From NCBI RefSeq assembly GCF_002795825.1, contig NZ_CP018800.1, positions 620,001 to 684,000 of the forward strand: a DNA stretch of 64,000 nucleotides. Direction: 5' to 3'. This DNA comes from Mariprofundus ferrinatatus (GTDB taxonomy: Bacteria; Pseudomonadota; Zetaproteobacteria; Mariprofundales; Mariprofundaceae). A model generated the notes under the pieces. The model searched no databases. It was not told the DNA's origin and saw only the letters and a list, made by a program, of their open reading frames with translations. A program made the translations under genes and the position numbers. Shown here one piece after another: positions 1 through 8,796 of the stretch. Each line of letters opens with the position of its first letter. Within the stretch, counting starts at the first letter, position 1.

Positions 1-1
1 C

Positions 2-1645
2 TACTGTACCGATATTGCCAAGATCGTTCAGGCGCCGATCCTGCATGTGAACGGAGATGACCCTGAGGCGTGCTGCCTGGCTGCAGAGATCGCAGTGGAG
101 TATCGCAACACCTTTCATGAAGATATCGTCATCGACCTGATCTGCTATCGCAGACATGGTCATAATGAGGCCGATGCGCCCGAGGTGACGCAGCCAGAGA
201 TGTATCGCCGTATTGGTGAGCATCCGACCGTGGGCACGTTGTATCGCGACAGGCTGATCAGGGACCATATCCTCAGCAACCAGGATTGCGATGAGATGAT
301 AGCAGGTTACCGTGACAATCTGGAGACGGTGCGCCGGGCCAACAACCGCCGGGCGCCCAGTCCGGCTAACAGTCTGCAGGGTCGCTGGGAAGGTTTTGTC
401 TTCGAAGGGGCTGAGGAGCCTGATACAGCAGTCAATGCCGACCTTCTTTCCGATCTGGCTCGCCGGGTGCATCGCCTGCCGTCAGGGTTTTCACTGCACC
501 CCAAGGTGGAGGCAATCTACGAAAACCGCATTGAGATGATGGATGGCAAACAGCCGGTGGACTGGGGTTGTGGAGAAACAATGGCTTATGCCACGCTTGT
601 GCATGAGGGTGGCTGGGTAAGGCTGACCGGCGAGGATTCCGGACGCAGTACCTTCTTCCATCGCCATGCAGTTGTTTACGATCAGAACAACGGCAAATCG
701 ATGATTCCGCTCAGGCAGGTGGAGAACGGGCCGCTCTCCCATTTCATCGTGGTCGATTCGATGCTCTCCGAAATGGCGGTGATGGGTTACGAATACGGTT
801 ATAGCGTGGCAGAGCCTCGTGCGCTGGTTATCTGGGAGGCACAGTACGGAGACTTTACCAATATCGGCCAGGTGGTGGTGGACCAGTTTATCGCGGCGGG
901 AGAGACCAAGTGGAGCCGCATGTCGGGCCTGGTGCTCTGGCTTCCGCACGGATACGAGGGGCAGGGTGCCGAGCACTCGTCGGCGCGTCTGGAACGATTC
1001 CTGCAGCTCTGTGCCGAGAACAATATGCAGGTGGTCTATCCGACTACGCCGGCGCAGCTCTTTCATCTGTTCAGGCGGCAGCTGATGAGCCGGGTGCGCA
1101 AGCCACTGATCATGATGGGGCCGAAGAGTATGCTGCGCAACAAACTCTCCTTCTCGCCATTTGCTGATTTCACCGATGGGGCATTCCTGCCGGTGATGGG
1201 GGAGCGCCATCTTGCTACCGCAACCCCGCGCCGTGTCATCTTCTGTTCAGGCAAGGTCTATTACGACCTGCTCGCTGAACGCCAGAAACGTGAGATCGAG
1301 GATGTCGTGCTGTTGCGCATCGAGCGTCTCTATCCGTTCCCGGCAGATGAGCTGCGTGCGGAGATTGATCGTTACGCGGATACCCATGAGATATTCTGGG
1401 TGCAGGAGGAGCCGGCCAACCAGGGCGCATGGCTCTTTGTAAACAGTCCGATCCGGCAACTGCTGCTGCCCAACCAGAAGATTTTCGGTGTTACCCGACC
1501 TGAGTCGGCAGCACCTGCCGTAGGTTCGGCCAAACGGCACAAACAGGAGCTGGAGGCGCTGCTCAATGCCGCCTTCGCGGAGGGTGTCGACGGATGCCTG
1601 GCCGACAGACACAGGTTTGATGCACCTTATGAAGGGAGTAAGTGA
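2..1645 (+). CDS. sucA: 2-oxoglutarate dehydrogenase E1 component (5' truncated)
   Basis: This is the C-terminal 547 residues of the thiamine-diphosphate E1 subunit, which decarboxylates 2-oxoglutarate in the TCA cycle and passes the succinyl group to the E2 lipoyl arm. The reading frame is open from base 2, so the gene begins outside the window; the family is usually about 930 residues. The first residues ([20 protein letters not shown]) match the conserved SucA region just before the cofactor fold, followed by [17 protein letters not shown]. The C-terminal half shows the transketolase-like pyrimidine domain ([35 protein letters not shown]). Its stop overlaps the sucB start by one base (TGATG), which suggests translational coupling. 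Confidence 0.97.
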   Translation, partial: YCTDIAKIVQAPILHVNGDDPEACCLAAEIAVEYRNTFHEDIVIDLICYRRHGHNEADAPEVTQPEMYRRIGEHPTVGTLYRDRLIRDHILSNQDCDEMIAGYRDNLETVRRANNRRAPSPANSLQGRWEGFVFEGAEEPDTAVNADLLSDLARRVHRLPSGFSLHPKVEAIYENRIEMMDGKQPVDWGCGETMAYATLVHEGGWVRLTGEDSGRSTFFHRHAVVYDQNNGKSMIPLRQVENGPLSHFIVVDSMLSEMAVMGYEYGYSVAEPRALVIWEAQYGDFTNIGQVVVDQFIAAGETKWSRMSGLVLWLPHGYEGQGAEHSSARLERFLQLCAENNMQVVYPTTPAQLFHLFRRQLMSRVRKPLIMMGPKSMLRNKLSFSPFADFTDGAFLPVMGERHLATATPRRVIFCSGKVYYDLLAERQKREIEDVVLLRIERLYPFPADELRAEIDRYADTHEIFWVQEEPANQGAWLFVNSPIRQLLLPNQKIFGVTRPESAAPAVGSAKRHKQELEALLNAAFAEGVDGCLADRHRFDAPYEGSK

Positions 1646-2784
1646 TGGAAATTGAGATCAAGGTACCCAGTCTCGGAGAGTCGGAGACCGAAGCGACACT
1701 GATCGCATGGCTGAAGCAGGAGGGTGAAGCGGTGGCGGTTGATGACGTGCTGGCCGAGATCGAGAGCGACAAAATCACCATGGAGATCACCGCTCTCGAT
1801 GCCGGCGTGTTGACCCGGCTGTTGAAAAAGTCTGATGATGTTGTCGCACCCGGCGAGGTGATCGGATATATCGATGACAGCGCACAACCATCAGCAACAA
1901 CACCTCTGTCTGCTCAGCCCGAAGCAGTTGCAGAAGCTGAAGTCGAAGCGGCACCGCTTCAGCAGCCGGAACCGGAAGTGAAACCTGCTGTTAACGAAAG
2001 AGTAGCCGCTGAAGAGCCGGTCGAAGCTGAACCTGACATTGTTGCACCGGCCTCCAGGCCAGCGCCCATGCTTTCCGGAGAGGGGAGGCATCAGGAGCGG
2101 GTTCCGATGACCAGATTGCGACGCAGAATTGCCGAGCGTTTGAAGAGTGCACAGAACACAGCCGCGATGCTCACCACCTTCAATGAGGTGAATCTGCAGG
2201 CTGTGATGGATCTGCGCAGCCGATATGGTGCCGCTTTTCAGGAGAAGCACGGCGTCAAACTCGGGTTTATGTCCTTTTTTGTGCAGGCGGTTTGTCATGC
2301 GGCTTCGAAGTATCCGGCACTCAACGCCTATATTGAAGGTGACGAAATCGTTTATCACGATTATGTCGATGTCGGTATTGCGGTGAGCAGTGACAAGGGG
2401 CTGGTGGTGCCGGTATTGCGCAATGCACATCGCTTAAGCCTCGCCGAGATCGAGAAGGGAATTCTCAATCTCTCCGGCAGGGTACGAAGTGGCGGCCTGT
2501 CCCCGGATGATCTCAAGGGGGGGACCTTCTCGATCACCAATGGCGGCATCTTCGGCTCGATGCTCTCCACGCCGATCCTCAATCCGCCGCAGAGCGGCAT
2601 TCTCGGCATGCACAATATCATGAAGCGGCCCGTGGTGGAGAATGACACCATCGTGATCCGGCCAATGATGTATCTGGCGCTCTCCTACGACCATCGTCTG
2701 ATCGACGGTGCCGATGCGGTACGTTTTCTGGTGAGCGTAAAAGAGGCGCTCGAATTCCCGGCCAGCCTGAATCTCGATATCTGA
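1645..2784 (+). CDS. sucB: Dihydrolipoyllysine succinyltransferase E2, apparently without an E3-binding domain
   Basis: E2 core of the 2-oxoglutarate dehydrogenase complex. The ATG at 1645 overlaps the sucA stop and follows a GAAGGGAG ribosome site; an in-frame GTG one codon earlier is less likely. An N-terminal lipoyl domain (about 1-80) carries lysine 43 in [10 protein letters not shown] Pro/Glu/Ala-rich linker (about 80-145) leads to the catalytic acyltransferase domain, which has [26 protein letters not shown] and the active-site [10 protein letters not shown] cannot find the peripheral subunit-binding domain normally present between lipoyl and catalytic domains in bacterial E2. The protein (379 aa) is correspondingly shorter than E. 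coli SucB (about 405). No lpd gene follows. Confidence 0.95.
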   Translation: MEIEIKVPSLGESETEATLIAWLKQEGEAVAVDDVLAEIESDKITMEITALDAGVLTRLLKKSDDVVAPGEVIGYIDDSAQPSATTPLSAQPEAVAEAEVEAAPLQQPEPEVKPAVNERVAAEEPVEAEPDIVAPASRPAPMLSGEGRHQERVPMTRLRRRIAERLKSAQNTAAMLTTFNEVNLQAVMDLRSRYGAAFQEKHGVKLGFMSFFVQAVCHAASKYPALNAYIEGDEIVYHDYVDVGIAVSSDKGLVVPVLRNAHRLSLAEIEKGILNLSGRVRSGGLSPDDLKGGTFSITNGGIFGSMLSTPILNPPQSGILGMHNIMKRPVVENDTIVIRPMMYLALSYDHRLIDGADAVRFLVSVKEALEFPASLNLDI

Positions 2785-2787
2785 ACC

Positions 2788-3252
2788 ATGGATAGAGAGC
2801 GGCTGGCGCTGCTGCAGTCGATGCCGGTATTTGGCGGTATCAGCGATGATGCGCTCGCTTTCCTGCTGGAGCATTCAGCGTTACGCAATTTCGCTGCGGG
2901 AGCGCAGATTTTCCGCGAGGGGGATCCCGCCTCTTCGATGTTCGTAGTTGAGCGCGGCAGTGTCGATGTTCAGAAAATGGTGGATGGAGAGTGGCACAAG
3001 ATCAGGGAGCTGGGACAGGGAGATTGCTTTGGCGAGATGGCGCTGCTCGACCTTTATCCGCGCAGCGCATCGGTTTTCGCCACAGGTTCCTGCACCCTGA
3101 TCGAGATCAGCCAGAAGAGCCTCTTCGGCCTCTACAGCGAGAATCTCGAGCAGTTCACCATCATCCAGATGAATATCGGGCGCGAAATCAGTCGTCGCCT
3201 GCGCCTGACCGACGAGCAGCTGTTCCAGTGCGAATCGAAGCCGCCCTCCTGA
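2788..3252 (+). CDS. Stand-alone cyclic nucleotide-binding domain protein
   Basis: A 154-residue protein that is almost entirely one cNMP-binding/CRP-type sensor fold. It shows the beta-roll pattern (FREGDPASSMFVVERGSVDV) and the phosphate-binding cassette region (LGQGDCFGEMALLDLYPRSA), where GEMAL and the PRSA arginine are typical cyclic-nucleotide contacts. The C-terminal helix ends without a helix-turn-helix, so it is not a Crp-type regulator; it could act as a partner or sensor subunit. It lies 3 bp after sucB and 1 bp before the next gene, so it is probably co-transcribed with sucAB. No strong ribosome site precedes the ATG. The ligand is unknown. Confidence 0.85.
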   Translation: MDRERLALLQSMPVFGGISDDALAFLLEHSALRNFAAGAQIFREGDPASSMFVVERGSVDVQKMVDGEWHKIRELGQGDCFGEMALLDLYPRSASVFATGSCTLIEISQKSLFGLYSENLEQFTIIQMNIGREISRRLRLTDEQLFQCESKPPS

Positions 3253-3253
3253 G

Positions 3254-4207
3254 ATGAATCAGAAATCGCTGTTCGGCCTGCTGCAGTCCGGGTTTATCTT
3301 CTGGGTGCTGGCCGGTGGCATCTGGGGCTGGAGCTTTCCCGACAGTGCGGCAGCTGGTGCCGGTTGGATCAGCGAAGCACTGATGCTGATTATGCTCGGC
3401 ATGGGATTGACGCTTAAGCTTTCCGACATCAGGGCCCTGCGTCATGCCGGACGCCCGCTGCTGCTGGGTGTCTCATTGCAGTACCTGGTGATGCCGGTGG
3501 CGGCGTGGGCTATTGCTACGGCACTGCACCTGTCGCCGATGCTGGCACTTGGTGTGATCCTGGTCGGTTGCTGTCCCGGAGGTACAGCATCAAACGTGGT
3601 GGCATGGCTGGCACGCGGCGATGTGGCGCTCTCGGTTGCCATGACCTCTCTCTCCACGCTGTTGGCGCCCATCATGACACCGCTGTGGATCTGGATGCTC
3701 GCATCCACCTGGCTTGATATTGATCCGGCAGCCCTGTTTTTCAGTGTGGTGCAGATTGTGCTGCTACCTGTTGCCGCAGGCATTGCCCTCCGATCTGTCT
3801 GGAAACCGGATAAAATTCTGCTCAGCGGAATATTCCCGCTGCTTGCCATGCTCACCATTGCCTGGATTGTCGGCGTGGTGGTGGGGATTAATGTCGACCG
3901 CCTGCACGATGTTGCAACACCACTTCTGCTCTCGGTCGTGCTTCTCAATGTGACAGGATTGTTGCTTGGCAGGATCGTTATGCTGCGTATGGGGTACAAG
4001 CGGAGGCAGGCGCGAACCGTAGCGATCGAGGTAGGGATGCAGAATTCGGGGCTGGCAGTGGCACTGGCCATAGCCCACTTCTCACCGGAGGCCGCGCTGG
4101 CTGGGGCTCTGTTCAGCCTCTGGCACAATGTTTCAGGCGCACTATTGGCCGACTACTGGAGACGATCCGGAGGGAAAACAAAACAGGGCGACCTCACCCA
4201 TATCTGA
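3254..4207 (+). CDS. BASS-family (bile acid:sodium symporter-like) transporter
   Basis: A 317-residue polytopic inner-membrane protein with about nine or ten hydrophobic segments and the family signature around VGCCPGGTASNVVAWLARGD, matching the substrate/Na+ site of the bile acid:Na+ symporter fold. A second signature, EVGMQNSGLAVALA, lies near the C-terminal end, as in BASS/YocS proteins. Family members move organic anions such as pantoate, pyruvate or bile acids with sodium. The substrate here cannot be told from sequence. The start lies one base after the cNMP-domain gene stop, so both are likely translated from one message. The next gene (htpG) is convergent. Confidence 0.9.
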   Translation: MNQKSLFGLLQSGFIFWVLAGGIWGWSFPDSAAAGAGWISEALMLIMLGMGLTLKLSDIRALRHAGRPLLLGVSLQYLVMPVAAWAIATALHLSPMLALGVILVGCCPGGTASNVVAWLARGDVALSVAMTSLSTLLAPIMTPLWIWMLASTWLDIDPAALFFSVVQIVLLPVAAGIALRSVWKPDKILLSGIFPLLAMLTIAWIVGVVVGINVDRLHDVATPLLLSVVLLNVTGLLLGRIVMLRMGYKRRQARTVAIEVGMQNSGLAVALAIAHFSPEAALAGALFSLWHNVSGALLADYWRRSGGKTKQGDLTHI

Positions 4208-4296
4208 CCGTACTGACTGCAGCGCTGATCAGGTATCGAGGGGAGGGGGGATGAGGCCGCCCCGATTGCTTACTTCATCAAGTTTCCTTTGCCGGT

Positions 4297-6192
4297 TTAT
4301 TTAACCAGCAGGGCGTTGATCCTGCGTACGAATCCGGCCGGATCCTCCGGCAGGGCACCCTCGGCAAGAACCGCCTGGTCGAAGAGAATCGATGCAAAAT
4401 CCTCGATCTTCTCTTTCGAACGCATCTTGGTCAGCCGCTGGATCAGTTCATGTTCCGGATTGACCTCAAGGATAGGTTTCACATCCGGCACATTCTGGCC
4501 AGCCTGTTTAAGGATACGCTCCAGGTTGTTGCTGATATCGAAGCTGTCGGAGATCAGGCATGCCGGTGATTCGGTAAGACGGTCAGAGATGCGCACATCC
4601 TTCACCTTCTCGCCCAGTGCCTCCTTGATCTTCTCAACTGCAGGGGCTGCAGCCTTCGCCTTCTCCGCGTGCTCTTTCTTCTCCTCTTCGGCATTTTCAC
4701 CGATATTCGAGAGGTCAAGTTCACCCTTGGCGATCGACTGCAGCTTCTTGCCGTCGAACTCGGTCAGGTGCGTTGTGAGCCACTCGTCGATGCGGTCGTG
4801 CAGAAGTACCACCTCGATGCCCTTCTTGCGGAACACTTCAAGGTGTGGGCTGTGCTTGGCGGCAGCCAGTGACTCGGCGGTGATGTAGTAGATGGTATCC
4901 TGACCCTCTCGCATGCGGCCGACATAATCGGCCAGCGATACGCTCTGCTTATCCGATTCCGTGGTGGCAAAGCGAAGCAGGGAAGCGATTTTGTCGCGGT
5001 TGGCGTGATCCTCGATCACACCCTCTTTCAGGCAGGGGCCGAACTCATTCCAGAAGGTGGCATAATTGTCACCCTCCTCGGCATTGGCCATCTCCTCTAG
5101 CATGCCGAGCACGCGCTTGGTCGCACCCTTCTTCATTGCATCCATGGCAGGACTCTTCTGCAGGATTTCACGTGATACGTTAAGTGGCAGGTCGTTGGTG
5201 TCAATCACGCCGCGCACAAAGCGCAGGTAACGCGGCAGCAGTTCTTCAGTCGCCTCCATGATGAATACGCGGCGCACGTAGAGTTTGACGCCGTGCTTCG
5301 CTTCAACCTGCCAGAGGTCGAACGGGGCACGCTTGGGAAGGTAGAGAAGCAGCGTGTATTCGTATTTGCCTTCAAGGCGCTGGTGCATGCGTGCCAGTGG
5401 ATCCTCGAAATCGTGGCCGACATGTTTGTAGAAGTTGTTGTACTCCTCGTCTGTAAGCTCAGATTTCGGGCGCGTCCAGAGCGCCGATGCCTGGTTCACT
5501 GTTTCCACCTGGGCCGGTTTCACCTCTTCGCCCTCATCGCCGCTCACGGCAGTTCCCATCATGCGGATCGGGAAGGGGATATGGTCGGCATATTTGTGCA
5601 CAATCGATTTGATCTTCCAGTCATCGAGGTAATCGGTTGCTTCATCGCGCAGATGCAGCGTGATCTCGGTGCCGCGCTCGATCTTCTCGACTGTTTCAAT
5701 GGCGTATTCACCGTCGCCCTTCGACTCCCAGAGCACGCCGTGCTCTTTTTCAAGACCGGCGCGACGGGTTTTCAGGGTGACCCGGTCGGCCACGAGGAAA
5801 GATGAGTAGAAGCCGACGCCGAACTGGCCGATCAGGTGCGCATCTTTCTCCTGGTCTCCGGAAAGCTGGCCGAAGAACTCCTTGGTACCGGAGCGGGCGA
5901 TGGTTCCGATATTGGCAATTACCTCATCCTTGTTCATGCCGATGCCGTTATCACGGATGGTGATGGTCTTGGCATCCTTGTCGATAGCGATGAATACATG
6001 CAGGTCGGAATCGCCTTCGAAGAGCGCGTCGTCCGTAGTCGCCTCAAAGCGAAGTTTATCTGCGGCGTCGGAAGCGTTGGAGATCAGCTCGCGCAGGAAT
6101 ATCTCCTTGTTGGAGTAGAGCGAGTGGATCATCAGATCCAGCAGCTGTTTAACCTCGGTCTGAAAGGCGCGTGTCTCTTTTGTTGCAGTCAT
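4297..6192 (-). CDS. htpG: Molecular chaperone HtpG (Hsp90 family)
   Basis: Cytosolic dimeric ATP-dependent chaperone of 631 residues, the usual bacterial length. The N-terminal GHKL ATPase domain has its three hallmarks: LISNASDAADKLRFEA, IRDNGIGMNKDE and GQFGVGFYSSFLVAD. The middle domain has RGVIDTNDLPLNVSREILQ, containing the conserved catalytic-loop arginine. The C-terminal dimerisation region is present. The ATG follows an AGGAGAATCC ribosome site. It lies 56 bp downstream of the DNA glycosylase gene on the same strand and may share its transcript. I saw no convincing heat-shock promoter in that short gap. Confidence 0.98.
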   Translation of the reverse strand: MTATKETRAFQTEVKQLLDLMIHSLYSNKEIFLRELISNASDAADKLRFEATTDDALFEGDSDLHVFIAIDKDAKTITIRDNGIGMNKDEVIANIGTIARSGTKEFFGQLSGDQEKDAHLIGQFGVGFYSSFLVADRVTLKTRRAGLEKEHGVLWESKGDGEYAIETVEKIERGTEITLHLRDEATDYLDDWKIKSIVHKYADHIPFPIRMMGTAVSGDEGEEVKPAQVETVNQASALWTRPKSELTDEEYNNFYKHVGHDFEDPLARMHQRLEGKYEYTLLLYLPKRAPFDLWQVEAKHGVKLYVRRVFIMEATEELLPRYLRFVRGVIDTNDLPLNVSREILQKSPAMDAMKKGATKRVLGMLEEMANAEEGDNYATFWNEFGPCLKEGVIEDHANRDKIASLLRFATTESDKQSVSLADYVGRMREGQDTIYYITAESLAAAKHSPHLEVFRKKGIEVVLLHDRIDEWLTTHLTEFDGKKLQSIAKGELDLSNIGENAEEEKKEHAEKAKAAAPAVEKIKEALGEKVKDVRISDRLTESPACLISDSFDISNNLERILKQAGQNVPDVKPILEVNPEHELIQRLTKMRSKEKIEDFASILFDQAVLAEGALPEDPAGFVRRINALLVK

Positions 6193-6248
6193 GGATTCTC
6201 CTCAAACAGTGTAATAAAAATTGGTGAGTTGATTAGATGGGGTCTGCC

Positions 6249-6764
6249 TCAGGCGATTTCAAGGGCCTGGCGAACAATTTTCCATGATTCCAGTTTTTGT
6301 TCCCGCCTTATCGAAGCATTGGCGGGGCTGGTCGATGGCAGCAGCTGCCGCTCGATATCGTGTAACGGTGCCGGCAATCGTGGCAGAACAAGCCGCCGGA
6401 AGAGTTCTTCCGCCTTGCGCCCGTTGAAGAAGATGACACGGATATGGGGGTGCGCAGCCAGGAAGGTGGCAAAATCGTTAGCGACCACCGATTCCATCTC
6501 AATTGCGCTATCGAGGCTGCCAGGGCGCACGCACTGGTATGCTACATCCCAGAGTGCAATGCCATTCGCGCGCAGACTTTCCAACCGGGCTTCGTAGGCA
6601 AGCGAGGGATCAAAGCCGAACAGCTCACCCATAATTGGCCAGAATCCATTCTGTGGGTGGGCGTAATATTGAGCCGCTGCCAGCGATTTCCTGCTCGGCA
6701 TTGAGCCCAGAATCAGCACCTTTGCATCGCGGTTTGCGGAATATGGGAATCCGGTTTCAGTCAT
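6249..6764 (-). CDS. DNA-deoxyinosine (hypoxanthine) glycosylase, UDG superfamily family 6
   Basis: A 171-residue base-excision repair enzyme of the uracil-DNA glycosylase fold. Visible motifs are VLILGSMPSRKSL (motif 1 region), HPQNGFWPIMGELFG, GIALWDVAYQCVRPGS, IRVIFFNGRKAEELF and the C-terminal loop LLPSTSPANAS. These match the family assigned to hypoxanthine/deoxyinosine removal rather than classic Ung, which has GQDPYH. Length agrees with that family (about 160-175 aa). It would act on deaminated adenine in DNA. It lies upstream of htpG on the same strand. Confidence 0.85.
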   Translation of the reverse strand: MTETGFPYSANRDAKVLILGSMPSRKSLAAAQYYAHPQNGFWPIMGELFGFDPSLAYEARLESLRANGIALWDVAYQCVRPGSLDSAIEMESVVANDFATFLAAHPHIRVIFFNGRKAEELFRRLVLPRLPAPLHDIERQLLPSTSPANASIRREQKLESWKIVRQALEIA

Positions 6765-6906
6765 CCCCGAACCGTTTCACTGAATCATCTCTCCGGCAAG
6801 TGGCGACCGCTTGTCTAATCAGCCAGCCCAAGATCTGTTCGGGGATGCAGTATGAACTCGAAAAATATCTACGAGTGGCGGCTTCCGGCCAACTCCGGTC
6901 ATTCAA

Positions 6907-7122
6907 TCAGTCGAATTGTTTGGGGTTCGCTGCCCTGTAATAGAGGCAGCCGCAAAGCCTGCACGACTCCTTTTTCTCCATGCCGAGGAGTTCCTGCCTC
7001 ACCTCTTCAATCACATGATGATGACAGAGCGTTCCATCAATCTCCCAGCACTGAGGCCCGTCTGCCTTGCCGTACATGGGACACTCGGTCTGATTGCATC
7101 CAAAATAATCGTAGCAGCGCAT
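6907..7122 (-). CDS. Small two-CW domain cysteine-rich protein
   Basis: A 71-residue protein with nine cysteines, including NQTECPMYGKADGPQCWEID and SCRLCGCLYYRA. The spacing and the CW pair resemble the two-CW domain that I recall in small proteins and at the ends of some chemotaxis receptors and signalling proteins; it probably binds a metal or iron-sulphur group. The ATG is preceded by GCGGAGGTGCT, a good ribosome site. It is transcribed away from the structured non-coding region to its right. The function is unknown. Confidence 0.75.
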   Translation of the reverse strand: MRCYDYFGCNQTECPMYGKADGPQCWEIDGTLCHHHVIEEVRQELLGMEKKESCRLCGCLYYRAANPKQFD

Positions 7123-7354
7123 AGCACCTCCGCGGCATTACACACACTCCCCCGTACACTATAAATATAGTTCCTACTGCCTTATTTGTCGAACGTCCTA
7201 AGTTGGCCGTTCTAAGACGGTCAGAATGTAAGAGCGATAGTATCAACCCAGTGGTGCCCTGTTTTGTCCGGTACGGAGAGCCGGGCAGGGGGCAAACGGG
7301 AAAGCCGTCTGATAGAGTGAGAAAGGACGTCAATTTTAATTTGGCTGGAAAAGA

Positions 7355-7381
7355 AAAAGGGCCCCGGAAGGGGCCCTTTTA
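7355..7381. terminator. Intrinsic terminator, perfect 11-bp stem
   Basis: AAAAGGGCCCC and GGGGCCCTTTT (7355-7365/7370-7380) pair perfectly around a GGAA tetraloop. Because A- and T-runs flank it, it could act on either strand. No annotated + gene ends here, so it may end an unrecognised transcript starting after about 7180, or a leftward transcript from 7500. Confidence 0.8.
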
Positions 7382-7390
7382 TTTGAACTT

Positions 7391-7437
7391 TGTCCGGAGG
7401 AACTAAGGGAGGGAGGGGAGGGTGTCACCTCCGGACA
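7391..7437. repeat. 10-bp inverted repeat enclosing a G-quadruplex motif
   Basis: TGTCCGGAGG (7391-7400) is mirrored by CCTCCGGACA (7428-7437). Inside the 27-nt loop, at 7407-7422, are four G-runs of 3, 3, 4 and 3 separated by single A residues, a textbook intramolecular quadruplex sequence on the + strand. Confidence 0.85.
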
Positions 7438-7439
7438 TG

Positions 7440-7503
7440 GCAAACATTAGAGACTCCCGGTTAGAGGCTGGTTAATTGACAATGAAAACCTATTAATGTT
7501 TGC
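7440..7503. repeat. 10-bp inverted repeat overlapping a promoter
   Basis: GCAAACATTA (7440-7449) and TAATGTTTGC (7494-7503) are perfect inverse complements 44 bp apart. The right arm abuts the -10-like element of the downstream gene and could be half of an operator pair or a long stem. Confidence 0.6.
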
Positions 7504-7512
7504 TAATATAAT
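7501..7512 (+). promoter_or_regulatory. Putative extended -10 promoter
   Basis: TGCTAATAT (7501-7509) overlaps a TATAAT (7507-7512). TTGACA at 7476-7481 is too far away (22-25 bp) to be a normal -35, so this would work as an extended -10. It places the transcript start downstream of the ATG at 7496 and so argues for a later translation start. Confidence 0.4.
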
Positions 7513-7594
7513 AATCCACACTTGGTTGTTCCCATTTGCCTGTGCGCTGCATATGCTCCCGGCGGGTATCAATCTTAAGCAAGAGGTATACGGT

Positions 7595-8368
7595 GTGCAC
7601 CAACGTCTCATTGATCTGATAGGAAAGCGCAATCCGATCTTTGCAGGCAATATCGAGCGCGTGGGCCTGCTGCGAATTATTCCTGCAGCACTGGCCATGT
7701 ACCTGCTGATTCCCTTCTTTATTTTCCTGCATGTTGTCTGCCTGATGCTGCTCTACAATACGATGATTTGCCTGCTGCTCGGAGTGGAGCAGGTCAAGTT
7801 GCGCAACTACATCATCATCGATCGACACAAGCTTACGGGCCTCTCTTATACCGGGCGTTTCCACTGCATCTACTGCGGATATGCCAACGGTATCTGTGTT
7901 GCTTTCGGGGTGCTGCTGACCCAAATATCCAGCGTTTCCGGGCATGAGGGAGAGAAACGCGGACTCCTGCCATCAATCACCTATTTTGCTGCGGCATTTC
8001 TCACTGCAATGTCGATGTCTATTATCGTACTTATGTATAACGTGGTCATCGCCACTGCTCTCGGGCTGCACAGGCTTGGCATGAGCCAGGCGTATGACAA
8101 GATGGACGAGGGTGGTTTCGGTAATGGCTTTACCATCTTCGGCAGGGCAGGTTATTTGAGTCTGCGCTACCAGCAGGCATTAATACTGGTACTGGCCAAC
8201 ATCCTTGAGCAGATCGAATCGCAGTGGTGCCCCATCAAGCATCTCGACCGTGAGGGGGCCGTTTATCCCGAACACCACAAGTTCTTTGTCGAGCGCTGCG
8301 AGTTGTGCGAGCTCAAACGCATCCTCTCCTGCGAGGGCTCTGTCTCGCCGCGAAAGCCTAAGTATTAG
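7595..8368 (+). CDS. Membrane protein of unknown function with C-x2-C and WCPIKH motifs
   Basis: I do not recognise a named family with certainty. The 257-residue product has two long hydrophobic blocks (about 28-62 and 125-155) and two cysteine-bearing motifs: FHCIYCGYANG (C91, C94) and SQWCPIKH (C212), followed by ERCELC (C235, C238) and a YPEHHKFF segment. From memory, the CxYCxYANG plus WCPIKH combination occurs in widespread soluble proteins of unknown function in Proteobacteria, so this may be a membrane-bound relative, possibly metal-binding. I chose GTG at 7595 because AGAGG lies 8 bp upstream and the promoter-like element lies beyond the earlier ATG (7496). Another ATG at 7553 is possible. 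Confidence 0.7.
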   Translation: MHQRLIDLIGKRNPIFAGNIERVGLLRIIPAALAMYLLIPFFIFLHVVCLMLLYNTMICLLLGVEQVKLRNYIIIDRHKLTGLSYTGRFHCIYCGYANGICVAFGVLLTQISSVSGHEGEKRGLLPSITYFAAAFLTAMSMSIIVLMYNVVIATALGLHRLGMSQAYDKMDEGGFGNGFTIFGRAGYLSLRYQQALILVLANILEQIESQWCPIKHLDREGAVYPEHHKFFVERCELCELKRILSCEGSVSPRKPKY

Positions 8369-8378
8369 CACTTAAAGC

Positions 8379-8768
8379 TTACCAGCTGATTTTGACCTTG
8401 CGCTTGCCCCATTTGCGGGCGGCTTTGATATCGGTGCCCATGTAGATGTCGATCTTGCGTTTCCAGCGCTTGTGCATTTTGTCCTTGACCATGTAGTAGC
8501 CGGGAAGCCCCTCGATCTTTACCTTCGTGTTGTGCTTGAGCCCCATCTTGATCAGGTCGCGCGAGACGGCGATCACCCGCATGCCGGGCCTCAGTTTATC
8601 ACCCCAGGCACCGATGGCGGGGTTTCCGTGCGTTTGCGCCTTTACCGAGTTATAGGCGCTGGCTGTTACCTTCAGCGTATGTTTGCTGCCGGAACCGGAG
8701 TGGGCAACGCTGCAGCTGCCGAGAGAGACGAAAAGCAGCGCGAGAAATAGTTTCCTGAAATGCTTCAT
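8379..8768 (-). CDS. 3D-domain lipoprotein (RlpA/MltA-like double-psi barrel)
   Basis: A 129-residue exported lipoprotein. The signal peptide ends in a lipobox LGSC with lipidated C19. The rest matches the 3D domain named for its aspartates: VTASAYNSV, a central AWGDKLRPGMRVIAVSRDL, LPGYYMVKDKM, and IDIYMGTD. In MltA and related proteins this fold cuts or binds peptidoglycan. The open frame extends far upstream, but that part overlaps the FAD oxidoreductase gene in another frame, so the start is set at the ATG that opens the signal peptide. It is probably the last gene of the long leftward run. Confidence 0.85.
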   Translation of the reverse strand: MKHFRKLFLALLFVSLGSCSVAHSGSGSKHTLKVTASAYNSVKAQTHGNPAIGAWGDKLRPGMRVIAVSRDLIKMGLKHNTKVKIEGLPGYYMVKDKMHKRWKRKIDIYMGTDIKAARKWGKRKVKISW

Positions 8769-8796
8769 GCGGCCAACATTACCATGAGCAGGTTCC

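Larger units (their letters stand above)
7123..7594. other. Structured non-coding region upstream of a membrane protein gene
   Basis: About 470 bp without a convincing gene. The left end holds the two-CW gene promoter (AT-rich, near 7155-7175, read leftward). From about 7200 to 7350 the sequence has a 6-bp hairpin (GGCCGT/ACGGTC, 7205-7222) and GC-rich blocks that could be a leader or small RNA, but I recognise no named RNA family. It ends in a strong terminator hairpin (7355-7381). That is followed by a 10-bp inverted repeat enclosing a G-quadruplex motif, a second 10-bp inverted repeat, and a promoter-like TGCTAATAT near 7501. Confidence 0.5.

Noticed and set aside
491-1210. 239-residue minus frame within sucA
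   Set aside because: Opposite strand shadow of a conserved E1 gene; composition rich in His and Arg, typical of antisense frames.
6852-6947. 31-codon + frame between the glycosylase and two-CW genes
   Set aside because: No ribosome site and it overlaps the two-CW gene end in antisense.
7265-7340. Possible c-di-GMP (GEMM) riboswitch
   Set aside because: GGGCAAAC and GAAAGGACG fragments resemble the class, but the conserved GACGCAAAGCC and the second stem are missing.
7203-7406. 67-residue + frame over the terminator
   Set aside because: It runs through the 11-bp terminator stem and has no ribosome site.
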